DNA of 64,000 nt from Opeltia flavorubescens (Eukaryota > Ascomycota > Lecanoromycetes > Teloschistales > Teloschistaceae): the NCBI GenBank assembly GCA_000442125.1, contig KE546985.1, forward strand, positions 558,001 to 622,000, given 5' to 3'. Below, piece after piece: positions 1-13,900 of the stretch. Position 1 is the stretch's first letter. Every line of letters starts with the position of its first letter. Both the position numbers and the translations under genes were made by a program. Below the pieces are notes generated by a model. The model worked only from the letters and a program-made list of their open reading frames with translations. It made no database searches and was not told the DNA's origin.

Positions 1-232
1 AAGTCTCTTATCAATATTCTTATAAAACTTGAATTTATATATTTATAAATAATTTATTTTTATATTATTTGGGCGAACTATAGGCGTATATTATATTAAA
101 ATCTACTAATTTAGTAGTATTAATCTAATTAGGTAATTAATTCTACTATACTAAGTATTAAACGATTTAATTTTTTTTTATAGATTTTTTTTAATAATTA
201 ATTTATATATATATACACGTATTTATTTAATA
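1..232 (+). repeat. Left LTR of Copia fossil (5' part cut by window edge)
   Basis: This stretch matches about 5677-5905 throughout, including the shared landmark aggcgtatattatattaaaa and a common end near acacg/acacgc. Homology runs to base 1, so the true LTR start is outside the window. Confidence 0.8.
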
Positions 233-3200
233 GTTATAAACCCGAAATTATATATTTTTACGTATTTATAGTATTATATTTATATTTATTTACTAGATTA
301 GTATTAATTTAGTATTTAATTTAATTTAAAAATCTATTAAATATATTAAAAAACTTTTATTATATATTTATTAAAAAAAATTCTCTAATTAATAAAAAAG
401 GTATAATAACTATTTATTTAGTTACTTAATCTTTTTATTTTATATATATATACTTTCACTAGTATTATAAATAAGCGAGAATTTAAATTTATTAATTTTA
501 AAAACTAAAATCTATAAATCGCGGTAATTAAATTAAAAGCTATTATTTATAAAATCTAGTCTTTTATTAATCCTAGCTTTCTAGTTAAATTTAATATAAT
601 TATTAAATTAAAAGAACCTCCGTATAAATAATTTATAAGTATATTAAATATTATTAGAGTAAATATAATAAAAGAGGCGGTATATAGAAATTATAAAATA
701 GAAATAATTAAATATAAATTTAATCTATTTAAATAAAAGAAATAATTTAAATTTTTTTTTATTATTATCGATTTTATATATAAAACTCTCGCTATTTATA
801 ATATAATCTATATTTAAAATATTAAAGTATACTTTTAAAATATCCATCGAGTATTTAAAATAAAATTATTTCTATTTAATTTAATTTATTTTATAAATTT
901 CGAATAATAATATATTAAATTTATAATAGGTTTTTTATTATATTGAAACGTTAAATAATAGATTAATAATTAGTTATTTATATATTAAAAAGGAAAAGAA
1001 TATAAAATAGCTAAAGCGGCTAATATAAAACGATTTTATCGAGATTTCGCTTTAATAATTAAAAAATATATATCTATATTTAATAATATTACTATTATTA
1101 TATTAAATATATTAATAGAAAATTATAAAATATAATATCTTCGCTTTATTAAATAATTTTATAAATTACTTTTATATATATAATTCGAAAGGTAAATTAA
1201 TATTTTATACCGCTTTTATTACTATTAACGAAAATTATATATACGGAAATAAAAATACTAGTAAAAATCGATTATACGGTTATTAAAATTATTTATACGG
1301 TAGATATACCGATAGCCCTAGCCTCTATATATATAGACTTATATATTAGTAGGCGGATTACTTTTATTTTTATAAAAATTATTTTAAAAGAGCTTTATAG
1401 CCTATATAAAAGCTTAAATTATATATTTAAAAATAGGTTAAAAAAAAATTTATAGATTTTATATTTAAAATAAAAATTAATAAAATTATTAAATAAATAA
1501 AAAATTATAATATAAAATAAATAAATAATAAAAAGAAATTCGATATATTTATACCGCCGAATTTCGGGATATTTACTATATTTTTAAATATTTTTACTAT
1601 AGATTTTTATTTTCGCTACTTATAAATTATAAATTATAGCTTTTTTATTTATATATATAATAATTTTATAAAGAATCGTTTTATTAAAAAGCGCGATTAT
1701 ATAAATAGCGAATTATTTAATATTAAAATAACTTTAATATAGATTAAAATCTATAAAATAATTAATATAAATATAAAAATACTAGTTAGTAAAATATTTA
1801 TAATACTTATAAATATATATTATATATTAAATTTTAGAATAAATCTAGTAGAAGAAAGTATATTAATAAATAAAGACTTTTATTTTAATATTTAGTATTA
1901 TTATTTATACTAAAATAGTTAAATAATAATTTATTTAAAAAAAAATAGCGGCTATTATTATTTTAAAAATAACTCTACTAGTTAAATAAATTTTTAAACC
2001 GTTTTTATTATTATAAAAGTTAATACTTTATATAAATAATATTAGCTTTTTATTTATACTAATAATAAAGCTATTTAATATCTCGCCGGAGCTATTAAAA
2101 AAGTAGAAATTTTAAATAAATAAAAAATATTAATAATAAACGAATACGAAATATATATACTTTTTAAAATATATAAAATTATATTTAAATCGCCTATAAA
2201 AACGGAATATTCTAAAAAACCGTTTTTTAAAATTATTTATAATTTAATTTCGATAAATACTATTATAAATAAAAATTAATAGATTTTATATATAATTTAT
2301 TTAAAAAAGAATTTTTATATAATATATATATACTATTATAAGTTAAAAGTAATAGATATCTTTAAAAAAGCTATTAAAATAATTTAGTAGTAATAAAATT
2401 ATAAAATAATATTTATCCGAATAAATAGCGAATATATATTAGAATTAAAATTTATATAATTTTTTAAAAACCTAAAAATTAGTTATAAACTTTTAACGTC
2501 TTATTCTTTTAAATAAAACGGTTATTTAAAATATAAAAAAGATATTCTAATTACTAAAATAAAAGTAATACTAATAGAAGTAAAACTATTTATATATTTT
2601 TAATTCTAGGCGGCGAAAATAGCTAATTTTATTATAAATTATATATTTATAATAAAATATCTATAAAAAATACTTTTTAAAAAAATAATAGGCTATAAAC
2701 TAAATTTTAATTATATTCGTTAGTATAAATATAAAACCTATTTATTTATTAAAAATATATCTTATTTATAAAAAATAAAACTATAAGTATATATAAACTT
2801 TTTAGTAGATTATAAAAGTATTAATATTTTTAATATCTAGATTTTTAATTAAAAAAAAATAATTTATACTCGCGATATTATATTTAATAAAAAAGAATTC
2901 TATAATTTTAAATAGATAAATCTAGTTTAAATTATTAAAAAACCATTTATTTTTAATATAGTAGATATATTATATATAGATTTTTTATATTTTATTATTA
3001 ATTTAGGTTCTAAAAGCTCAAAGAACGATAAAAAAAAGCTCGCTACTATAAAAGTACCTCTATAAAATACTTTTAGGGTAAAAAAAAAAAAAAAAAAGAT
3101 AATTAATTTATATTTTCTATTATTAAATTTTATAAATTTAAAAAATATAAATATTTTTATATTAAATATATTTATTAATATATTAATCGATTTATCTAAA

Positions 3201-5676
3201 AATATATTTAATAATATATTATTAAAAATAAATACTTTAAAATTTATAAAAAAGAAATATATTTTAAAGTAGCTAGAAATTAATAAAAATTTTATTTTAT
3301 TATTAAAAACTCGTGTAAAATTTTATAAAAAAATATATATTATTTTTTTAAATAAATTAGTTTTAGGAAATTTTATCTTCTATTATATCGTATTTTTATT
3401 TTTTATAAAAGCGAAGAATTACTATAAGAAAGCTACTGATAAATCTATTAAAAATCTATTACCTAATTTAATTAAATTAAATTTTTATCGCGATAATTTA
3501 TTACCGAAGCCTCGCTTTTATAGAAATATATTTAAATATTTATATACTAAAAATTTTAAAAAAACTATAAAAGTTAAAATTAAATCTTTCTAGAAAAAAA
3601 ATATTTAAAAGAAAATACTTATTAATTATACTACTAAAGTAAATAAAAAGCCTATTTTTATAATTTAAATATTTAAATATAAATTTAATATAAAAGGGTA
3701 TTTTATTAAATATAAAGCCCGTCTATATATATTAAACGATTTATAATTTATAAAATAGAATATATTCGTTATAATATTTACTCTTAGGATTTTTAAAGTA
3801 ATAATAGCGGTAATAATAATAATAAATATAAAATTTTATTAATATAACTATATTAATATATTTATAAATATTAAAATCAAAATTTCTATATATCTATAAA
3901 CCTTTAATAAATAAAATAATAATACGGATATATTATTACTTTTTATTTAAATACTATATAATTTTAAAAAATCGTCTACTTTTTAATATAACGATTTATT
4001 AAATATTTTAATTAATTTAAAATTAAAACCGGTTATAGAAATAAAATACCTATTTTTTTATAATTATATAACACTCTTTTTTTTATAGATAATATAACTA
4101 TTATCTATTATTAAAAATATACTATTAAAATAGATAAATTTTAGGCTCGCCTTTTTAATAAATATAAAATTCGATATTTAGACGAAATAGAATAATTTCT
4201 AGAAATTCGTATAGTATAAAATAGAGAATTCTATTAGATTTATTTATACTAAAATAATTAAATTAATAAAATTACTATAAAATATAATATTCTATATTTT
4301 TTAAAAGTTTTTAATTCGTTATTATTAAATATTTTACTATTTAAAAAAAATTAAAAATAAATAACGCTTTAAAAAATTTATATATACTAATAGTATATTA
4401 AATTACTAAATTTCGCTATTGTAATAACTAGATTAAATATTATATATACCGTTTTAAAACTATTTAAACTTTTTATTAATTCTTTTAATAAATATATTAA
4501 GGAAGCGAAACGAATTATAAAATATTTAGCGTATATAAAATACTATTCTATTATTTATAATAGCGGAATTTAAAATAAAATACTATTTTTAGGCTTTTTA
4601 AATACTTTTTTTAATAATAATCTATATAATAGGCGTAATTTATAAAGTTTCTACTTTAAATTTTTTAATAATTTAATTAACTAGAAAATAATTAAATAAT
4701 AAATAATAATATCGAGTTTTATTAAAACGGAGTTACTAGCGGTATTATTTATAAGTAAAAAGTTTATTTAATAGACTAAATTCTTTAATTTAATTAATTT
4801 AAATATAAATACTATATTTATTTATATTAAATACGATAATTAATAAATAATTTAATTTCTATAAAATAATAGTTTATAAATTATTATTAAATTATATTAT
4901 ATAAATATATATTACTATTAGCTTCGCTAAAAGGTAAATAATATTTTAATTTTTATTTAATAAATTCCTTTTAATAAAATTTTAGCTAATAGTTTTATAA
5001 AATTTTTTTTTTTTTAATATTATATTAATTTTATTAATCTACTTAACTTTAAAGAACTTTTTATTAAAAAGCTACTTTATATATTTTAATAGCTTTATTA
5101 TCTATATTTAAAATCGATAGTCTAATAGTAATAATATCTAGGTAAATTTATAAAACTCTAAAAATTTATAATTTATTATAATTTCTAGAGTTTTATTAAT
5201 TAAAAGACTTTATATTTAAATTACAGCTAATCTATTTTTTTTTTATTTTTTAAACCTTTAATATATCGAGTTTATATTTAATAATAAGGCTATTATATCT
5301 ATAATAGGACCGGTAATCTAGGGGTATAATATTTAAACGGGATCGGATTCTAATTTTAATCTATTATATAGATTAAATAATAGATTAAAATTAGTATTCT
5401 ATTTAAAAAGCTTTTATTTAATTTATAATTAGTTTATATATATTCTTTTTATATTTTTAAAGTTATACCGAATTTAAAAATACGTTAAAATATATTTATA
5501 GCTAATATAAAGGCTATAAATTATAATAAAAAATAAATTTATAGAGTTTTTATAGAGTTTTTTATAAAGTTTATAAAACTTTAAATTCTAGCTTTTAATT
5601 AATTAAAATATACGGAACTATTATTAGTTAGTTAGAATAAATAATAAAATTATTATTAAAAGTAATAAATTTAAAT

Positions 5677-5905
5677 AAGTATATTAATATTTTTATAAAG
5701 CTTAAATTTATATATTTATAAATAGTTTGTTTTTATATTATTTAAACGAATTATAGGCGTATATTATATTAAAACCTGCTAATTTAGTAGTACTAATCTA
5801 ATTAAATAATTAACTTTACTATATTAAGTACTAGGCGATTTAATTTTTCTCTATAGATTTCTCTTAGCAATTAATTTATATATGTATACACGCATTCATT
5901 TGACA
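5677..5905 (+). repeat. Right LTR of Copia fossil
   Basis: Direct repeat of 1-232. It ends in a CA-type terminus at 5905, immediately before GC-balanced sequence. The left limit is a minimum, because the matching part of the other LTR lies outside the window. Confidence 0.8.
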
Positions 5906-6992
5906 TCTCCTTATCCTGCAGCCACGATCTTGGGAATGGCCAGGTGTGTCCAAAAGGCGGCGATGCTTTCTCCTTAACGACCCGTAACGTGCGTTGGACA
6001 CCATCGGTGGATGTGCTGCTGCTATAGACAGGGCGGTCCCTTCTATCGATCAAAGCACGACTTCGGCTTCGTCCCTCGATGTTACTGCGGCCAGCGGCCA
6101 TTAATTGATAGATTATTCACAGAGGAAGTCTACCACCATTTACGAATACAGCATCTTGAAAGCTTTTACCTCGGACGCTTTCCTTTACAGCTGCTTGGGC
6201 TCGTCTTGTAAACAAAATTAGCTTGACAGCTGGTCTTCCCACCAAATCGGGATTTCAACTATGCGCGCAATATGCCCAACCTTGAGGTTTTATTAGCCAG
6301 ACGGCACTCGTCTTGTTGCAACATACGAAGAGGTTGTAACCCAGTTCAATCGCAGTATGTCGAGACTTTTCTAATGGCCGATGGAAGTCTCAATGACGTA
6401 CATTACCGACTGAGCATCCTTCGCGCCCTCAAGCTCATGCCCCGCCAAGCACAACATCCGCCAACGCCTCACCTACGCCTGACTAATGCCTTCGCAACGG
6501 TATCACTGTCTCCTTTCATGCAGAGTCGCAGGCGCTGTTCTCCGCTTTTCGTATTGTCTGCATCTCCAACAACGCAATTCACACCTAACTTGCTAGCCAT
6601 CATGGGACCTCGGTACATGCGAAACCTACACGAGTTTAAGTTTCTCAGTCCATACTCCGGAACGACCTCTCAGATCGAAAGCATCGCATCATGGTGGTGA
6701 GATGCCTGCCCACCCAAAACATGACCGCCAAAGCTGTCCTCGTCGGAGTAGTGCCGTCGTGATGTATCATCCAATCAGAAGGCCTCCTTGATTTCCCAGG
6801 AAATCGGAAATCAATGCCTCGCACCTTCCAGCAATTGGGTAGCGTCGCAAAGTCGTGGCTTCGCAGTTGCAGCGCTAGCGCACCTTCCTCTATCAACAGC
6901 GATGGATCCCGTTGATATAGTACGCAGAAGCCTGTGTCTGCCTCATCTTGGATCGGATACTGCATGTCATTACAGTCGACGTTGCACGAACG
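5906..6992. other. GC-balanced leader region without a supportable gene
   Basis: Composition changes abruptly from RIP-type AT-rich DNA to normal at 5906. A short minus-strand frame (6101-5906, continuing into the LTR) and a plus-strand frame of 142 codons (6272-6700) are open. Neither resembles a family I know. The minus frame runs straight into the Copia LTR, so it could be the stump of a gene interrupted by that insertion. The rest probably serves as the 5' region of the protease gene starting at 6993. Confidence 0.4.
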
Positions 6993-9157
6993 ATGGCCTC
7001 TTCCGACTGGGCACGCTACTTCCAAGAGCAAGACCGGGCTTGCGCCCTCGATCAGACCGAAATTACCATCGATTCAGAAATATGCAAGGCCATCAAGTCC
7101 GATAAAGACGCTACATCTGCTCTGCGAAAGCTTTTGGCTGCCAAATTGACCGAGGCGAACCGCAATGATGCTTTCGTGTATTTGCTTGTCCGTTCGGCAT
7201 ACCAGCTCCACATCGATATCCTAAGCTCCACCGATGAAAGGATCCAAGTCGCTGGTATTGTCGACCGATACAAAAGGGCGCGTCTACAGCTGCGACAAAA
7301 CTCAGAGTGCCTCCTCAACCAGCTCTGGGGTGGTTGGAACATCCTGGAGTTGGAGCAACGCTGCTCGAGAAACCTCGAGGAGAAATTGGCCCAGCTGTGC
7401 CGTCATGACGTGCCAAAGTCTAGCGCCATCAACAGACTGAGAGCTCAAATAGCAAAGCGCAGGAACGGCAGTGCACGAGGCGTGTCCAAGACTACAGATC
7501 TCCTTTCTAGTAACGTCGCAGCGGTCATCAAGGAAGTGCAGGATGAAGCTCTGAAACCCAAGGTATCCGATTACATGGCTGTGATGGCACCTTCCGACAA
7601 GGTTGGCAACTCCAAGAAGAAAGGTACCGTCACCAAATCCAATGAGATACCTGCAAGTTCACCAGCATCATCGCCCATGCGCTTCGCAGCCGACAGCGTG
7701 CACGACGAAGGTGAAGACCCAAGCAACGAAGACGACCCAAGTATTGAGAACGCCCGAGCCGCAGGAGATACAAAGGATCCTGCCTACGAAACGTCTTTTC
7801 TCGATGATACCTCGTCATGGGCGGCCGATAGCCCTAATCCAGTGTTATCCAATTCCAATCCCCGCGAGTGTCACCATGATGAAGACAAGTCAGTTTCATG
7901 TCTGACGGAAGGATGGATGCTTTGTACGACAGCCATTGACTCAGTTCTCGGCGCTAGAATTCGCAATCCTCGCGTGATGGTGGTGAGCCCTAGCGAGGTG
8001 GCCAAGTTTGATCCTCGCAGTGATTGGAACCAAATTAGTTGCCAGCCGTCCTCGCCGGCTGAGCCTCCGTCGCAACGGCGTTTGCGGTCACTTAAGGACG
8101 CGGAGCAAATCATCATACCCTATCACGACGTCGCACGAGTGCACTGGTCGTTGTTCGTCGTTCAGCGGGCTGATGCCACATCATTCTGGAGCACTGTCAC
8201 CCATTACGATTCTGCTCGAAGCGACCGTTACCAGGGAAGTGAGACTATACTCCGCTATATCCGTTGGTTACTGCAAGACAGTGAAGCCTTTGGTTTATCC
8301 GGCGTCGTATCGCAGATAGTATGTACGTCTCAACTCTACAGCTATGGTCTAAGCCGCTAATAAGTAATCAGGAATGTCCGCAACAATTAGATGGTGTCAA
8401 TTGCGGGGTGCACGTTATCACCAATGCTCTTAGAGTAGCAGGGTTTCCTGAGTCCCCTGATCCTTTAGATTACTCCCTGCTCCGTAAAAAATATGCAACG
8501 ATGGCTGCCGATGCTGATGAAGGCAATATTCCCTCTTTCCAACAGAAAGTCCCTCCTACCATACACACTCCGTCAGACATACCCGGGGAGGATCAGCTGG
8601 ACGATTTGGAGAGATTCATCCATACCACCACTCTAGAGCATGCTACGTTGGGAAGGATTGCAGCAGAAGAAGGACACCAGTCGGATCAGCTACTGAAACG
8701 ATACCGAGCTATATCCCGGTTCAGACGGAGCCAAAGATCCTACATTGATCGTCTTGAACTTGCCCTACAGCAGCTAAACGGCAACATCGCTTTACTGGCG
8801 AGTATGACTTTTGAAGGAACGCAAAGAACCTTCATAGCATCGGATTTGGTCGGTCGCCACCGGGTCACTCAACTGAATGAAGATTTCCAGAGAGACAAGA
8901 AACGATTAGAGACGGCCAGAAAGCATCACAATCTTATCCACGACCGACTCGTCCATCTAGGCAGCGTCTTTTTGAAAAGGGTAGGGGTAATAAAAGCAAA
9001 GGCTTACAGCTCGAGCTCCAAGCTCAAGAGATTACGAAAGGCACGTAATAAGTCGGTACTACAGCGCCAAAAGCGGTGTGAAGCAGAAGCAAGCATGTGG
9101 GCGCAACGACTTCTTAGCCTGGTTTCAATAGCGTTCGATGAAGAAAAGAACGATTGA
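6993..9157 (+). CDS. Ulp1-like (C48 family) cysteine protease, 703 aa, two exons
   Basis: Exons are 6993-8318 and 8372-9157. The 53-bp intron (8319-8371, GTATGT...CTAAT...CAG, phase 0) joins two open frames exactly inside the protease core. The predicted triad is His384 (in VHWSLFVV), Asp406 (HYDSA) and Cys453 (in QLDGVNCGV). The oxyanion Gln447 lies six residues before the Cys, as in Ulp1/SENP enzymes, which cleave SUMO or related modifiers. Family members usually have Asp directly before the Cys; here it is Asn. The N-terminal 300 residues are unassigned and acidic, and the C-terminal 200 residues are helical and charged, probably coiled coil. The start ATG at 6993 has A at -3 and G at +4; the frame is open upstream to 6948 but has no ATG there. 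In fungi such domains occur both in host deSUMOylases and in transposon-borne proteins. The isolated setting between RIPed repeats makes a mobile origin possible. Confidence 0.85.
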
Positions 9158-9243
9158 CTGAGCTTTTTGGTACATGTGATTAAGTCCGCGTAGATTCCAT
9201 GTATACGCGAAAGCCTTCTCGCGCTCTTGTCTTCCTGGTGCAG

Positions 9244-9720
9244 TCAGAGCCTGCGACCCGGACGTCTCTTCAAGCGGCCATCATCCTTACTTAGCCACTT
9301 CCTCACCGCCGGAGCTCTCCTCTTCGCCTTCGCCGCTGGTATCTCCCCCGGGCAAGCGTCAGTACCTGAACCGCGCGCCCGATGTGTCTGCCACCACGAG
9401 CCTTTCTCCCTATTTCTATTCAGCTCGTACATGAACCAGTCCGCCCACTCCTCCATTGGCCTATCCACCCACTCCTGTATATACCAATTACCCCAAAAGC
9501 TCCCAAATCTCTTCTTCGCAACAAGGTATGCGAGGGTATCCGCGCGCTGGCCATTGAACGACTGCTGGGATGATCAGGACCGAATGCGCGTAAGAATATC
9601 GGGGATGGCGGTGCGAAGTAGGTGAGAGAACTGGAGAGTGACGAGCCATGCTGGTGTAGGAGGAGGTGCTTGAGTCTTATCTATTTGATATTCGGTTGGC
9701 GCATTAGTTACAAAGTAAAG
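9244..9720 (-). pseudogene. Broken gene fragment of unknown family
   Basis: Read on the minus strand, a coherent frame runs from about 9720 to 9244 with one TGA near 9570. The part before the stop contains AWLVTLQFSHLLRTAIPDIL, and the part after it AYLVAKKRFGSFWGNWYIQE followed by a tryptophan-rich EEWADWFMYELNRNREKG. The tail is basic (RRPGRRL). Frame coherence across the stop and biased codon use suggest a decayed gene rather than chance. Upstream of 9780 the sequence becomes RIP-type AT-rich DNA, so the 5' end is lost. I do not recognise the family. The TGA could be TGG or CGA changed by a transition. Confidence 0.4.
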
Positions 9721-9936
9721 AGATATATTTGAAAGGCGTTGGTGGCGGAGACTGGTTCAGGGAACAGATGGATAACGATATATAGGTTATAGTATAGTAA
9801 TAAATTATTTAATTATAGATAAAATATTTAATTATTATATAAAGAAATACTATAAAATTTATAGCTATATATATAAAACAAATTTTAATATCGAGAAATA
9901 ATTTTATAGTTATATTCCGTTTATTATAAAAATTTA

Positions 9937-10640
9937 TCTACTCTTTCTATAAAAGAATTAACAAAAAAAGGGTCCAGCTTATATAAGAAATTGATTTCTA
10001 CCCGCTTATTTATTGGTAACAAGCTGCGTTCGGTAAGCGAGGAACACTAGAATCCAGTTAGATTTTGCAGTTAGTATAGCTCCTTTAGTTCTTTATATAG
10101 TATCGTGTAAAGTAGCTCAGTTTGAAGCGTTTAACGAGCACATTTTAATAGTATAAAAATACTGAAATTCGGATAAAAACTGGTGGCGCTACCAGCTGTA
10201 GAAGATTTGCGCTGGCGATTTTCATTATACGCTCGCTGAATAAGCTAGTAGGGCTGAAAAGCCTAGTAGGGCTGAAAAGCCTAATAGGGCTAAAAAGCCT
10301 GATAGGGCTGAAAAAATAAAAACTAATTTTTTTTAAAAAAATTATTTAAGAAGGAATAATTAATTTATATAATTTTTTAATTATTAATTATTTTTTTATT
10401 ATATTTAGTAGAAACTGCTAAATATAATAAATATTATAATTTAATTAAAATACTAAATAAATTAATTATTTCAAATTTTATAATTTTAAAAATTTTTAAA
10501 TTTAAAAATATTAATTAAAATATTAAAAATACTAAATATAATTATTATTAAATTAGAATTTTTAAAAATTTTTTTAAAAAAATTTCGAACTTTTTTATCG
10601 ATATATAAAAATTTTATAAATATTTGATATTATTTAAATT
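9937..10640. repeat. Dispersed repeat, copy 1 (with short tandem units)
   Basis: The sequence starting at tctactctttctat is also found at 31155 (over about 680 bp) and 16900 (about 320 bp). The best conserved part is about 9985-10245 (gattttgcagttagtatag ... gtagaagatttgcgctggcg). It is followed by four 18-bp units at 10247-10318 (agtagggctgaaaagcct). It carries RIP-type decay, so it was recognised as repeated. No coding potential is visible. It could be part of a larger element whose ends I cannot define. Confidence 0.7.
10247..10318 (+). repeat. 18-bp tandem repeat, four units
   Basis: Units begin at 10247, 10265, 10283 and 10301. The first two are identical (agtagggctgaaaagcct) and the next two differ by transitions only. 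The same four-unit array is present at 31465-31536 in another copy of the repeat, so the array belongs to the ancestral element. Confidence 0.85.
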
Positions 10641-10723
10641 TTAATTAATATTTTTTTATTAAATATAATTAATAATTTAAAGGATTTTTATATATTAATT
10701 TTTTATATTAAATTTTTAAATTA

Positions 10724-10924
10724 TATTGCGGCTATATTATATAAATAAAAAATTAATAAAATAAATAAAATTAAATAATTATTATAATTTAAAAAATACT
10801 TTTAAAATAAATTATTTTAGTTAAATTTAATATTTTTTAGCGCTTTTATTTAATTAATTTTAGAAATTTTATAAATATAAATTTTTATTTTTAAAATAAT
10901 TTATAAAATTATATTTTTAATATA
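10724..10924 (-). repeat. LTR of Gypsy-like copy 1 (3' side)
   Basis: Matches 18543-18740 directly and 39678-39879 and 49781-49982 in reverse. The shared landmark is aaaattaataaaataaata. Confidence 0.7.
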
Positions 10925-13900
10925 ATAAATAATAATAATTATAAAAGTTTTATAAAATAAAATATTATAAATATTTTTTATATAAAATTTTAAATAAATA
11001 TATAATATTAAATTTTCTAAATAAATTTTATATTTTATTATCTATAAAATTATTATTTTAAAATTTATATTCGATTAATTAAATTAATTAAATTTTTTTT
11101 TTATTTCTAGTTCTTTAAATAAAATTTAAAAAGTTTTTTATAATAATTTAAAAAATTCGAACGATATTATTATTAATTTAATTAATATTATAATTATTAT
11201 TTATTTTAAATTTTTTTAATATTATATTAAATAATTTATTAAATAAATTTAAATTCTTATAATAATTTTTATATATTATATCGATTATATTTATAAAAAA
11301 AATTCAAATTAATATTATTTTTTAAAATAAAATTTTTTTTAATAATAAAATATTTTAAACTAATATAATTTTTATTTATATAAAAACCTTCTAGTTTAAA
11401 AAAAATATTTATATATTTTTATTAAAATAATAAACGATTTTTATAATAATATTATTATAATTTTTAAAAATAAAAACTTTTAAATTTATATTTAAAAATT
11501 AGTAATAAATTTTATTTAAAATAATTTGAATTTATATTTTTATTTTTTAAATTTACTAAAAAATTTATAAAAATTTAATAAATTTATAAATATTACCAAA
11601 TTTATTAATATATTTAAATAGCGAAATTATATTTTTTCTAGTATTAAATTCAGTTTATTTTATTTAATAAAATTAAAAAAAAATATTATACCGCCGTTAA
11701 ATATAATAGAATTTCTATTATAATAATAATATTTAAATAAATCTATTAATAATAATAATCCGCTGTAATAATAATAAATTTTTTTAAATAAATAACTATT
11801 TATAAACGCTCGTTTAATATAATTTTTAGAGTTTTTTATATAGAATTTTTAAAATTAATTAGTTATTATATTAGTAAATTTAATAATTATACTAGCGATT
11901 TTTAAATTATAATAAAAAATTTATAATATTAATCTATTCAAGTTAAATAATAATAAATAGTTTATAGAATTTATAAAATTATATTATATTTATTATAATA
12001 TATACGCTTTTATATAACGAATAAAAATTAAATATAAAATAATAATTATATTATTAATATATTATAATCTGGATTTCTATTTATAAAATAAAATAATTAT
12101 ATAATTTACTATTATAATTAACAAATTTATTTATAAATCGTTATTATTAGGCGAAAATATTAAATTATAGTATTTATTTTTTAAAAACTATTTTAACGAG
12201 CTACCGTTTATTATATTAGCGCAGCTAGAATAATTATATTATATATTTAACGATATACGGGTTTAAATTTTTTTTTTAAAATATTTTAATAATATTATTA
12301 TTAAAATAAAAAATAAAAAAATAATATTTATTAAAAATATTTAAATAATAATTAATATTAAATATTTTAATATTTAATTATCAAATTTAATTTCGAATAA
12401 AACTATAATAATTATAATTAAAACCTTTTATAAATTTTTTTAAAATAAAAAAAATAATTAATTCGATATTTATAATAATAATAAAAATTAAATTTTTTAT
12501 AAAAAAATAAAAATAAATAATATAAAGGTATAATAATATAATAATTACTATAAAAAAATTCTTTTTATATATCTAGATAACCATTTATATATTTAAATTA
12601 TAGATAAAAAAATAAACCGAATATATTTTCTATTATATACTAATATTAAAATTCTTTTATAATTTTATAAATTTCGTTAATTAAAAATAAATTAAAAATA
12701 AAAAATAATTAGTATATTATTTAAAATAATCGTTAGTAATTTTCGTTTAAAATTAATACTCCGCTATAATAAAATTAAATCGGAAATTAATAAAATTATA
12801 ACTATTAATAATATAATAATAGCCGGAATCTATATAAAAAACGCTAGTTTAATAATTAACGAGTTTATTTTTAATAAAGAACGCTCGGGAAGAAAATTCT
12901 AAATAATAGAACGAAATAATATTAAAATTATAAAAACGGCTTTTATTAACTAATAGATTTTATTATAGCTGAATATATAATAAACAAAAAATTTAATAAA
13001 ATTTTATATATTATTATTAGTAATCCTAATTAATATAATATTATAATTGAATTTTTTTTTATTATAATAAAATATATAGTATTTAAATTAATTAAGATAT
13101 ATTAATATAATAAATATTACAAGTTTTTTAAATTAAATAATATTTTATATTTATATTTACGCTTTAGCTATAATAAAAAATTATTTTTAGCTATAATTAC
13201 TATAATTAATCTAATTATTAAATTAAATATTCTATTAATATTAATATAAAATTATTTAAAATTAGCTAAATTATTTAAAAATATACCGAAGATTATTATA
13301 TTGAAAATTATTAAAAAGCTATTATTATAAATATTCTAGTACATTTATTTAATTATAAAGAATATATTAATAATAAATTTTATTTTTTCAAAATACTTTT
13401 ATATAATTATAAATATTCGATTATAATTTAATATAAAAAATTATAGCTTTTATTAGAATATAAATTATATAATAAATTTAATTAATTTCAAAATTTTTAT
13501 TAAAAAAGCTACCGCAGATTATAATTTAGAAAATACTAGTTTTTATAATTATTAAAAATATTAATAAAAGATAATATAATATTATTGAATTTATAATTAT
13601 CGAAATTTTTATATTCAATAAAAAAGCTATAGAATTTACTATTATTATACGCGAGTTTTATTTAATAAATAATTTAAATATTAATATATTTATTAATATT
13701 AATAATATAGAACTTAAAATTATTAATAGATATTTATAAATAAATATAATAGTATTAATTATTATTAATATTAAAAGTATTAATATAAATATTATCGTTT
13801 ATAATATTTAATATATTATAATATTATTATATATTAATAAAATTATTAAAATTATTAATTTTTAATAAGATTTTTTAAATTTTTTATAAAACTATAATTT

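Larger units (their letters stand above)
1..5905 (+). mobile_element. Ty1/Copia LTR retrotransposon fossil, RIP-mutated, left end outside window
   Basis: Long direct repeats lie at 1-232 and about 5677-5905. They share the same order of landmarks and differ mainly by C/T and G/A transitions. A weakly recognisable Copia reverse transcriptase core reads on the plus strand around 3.70-3.90 kb, which fixes family and orientation. A primer-binding-like stretch follows the left LTR at about 233-246. The element is thoroughly broken, with probably hundreds of changes. RIP can act within a few sexual cycles, so its decay is not a clock; it is simply an old, dead copy. The right LTR abuts normal-composition DNA at 5906. 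Confidence 0.85.

Noticed and set aside
7630-8116. Minus-strand frames opposite the protease gene
   Set aside because: They are shadows of a gene whose splice junction and catalytic motifs are clear on the plus strand.
6993-9157. Ulp1-like protease as evidence for a Polinton or virus-like element
   Set aside because: No polymerase, integrase or capsid-type frames lie nearby, and the protein does not look adenovirus-protease-like.
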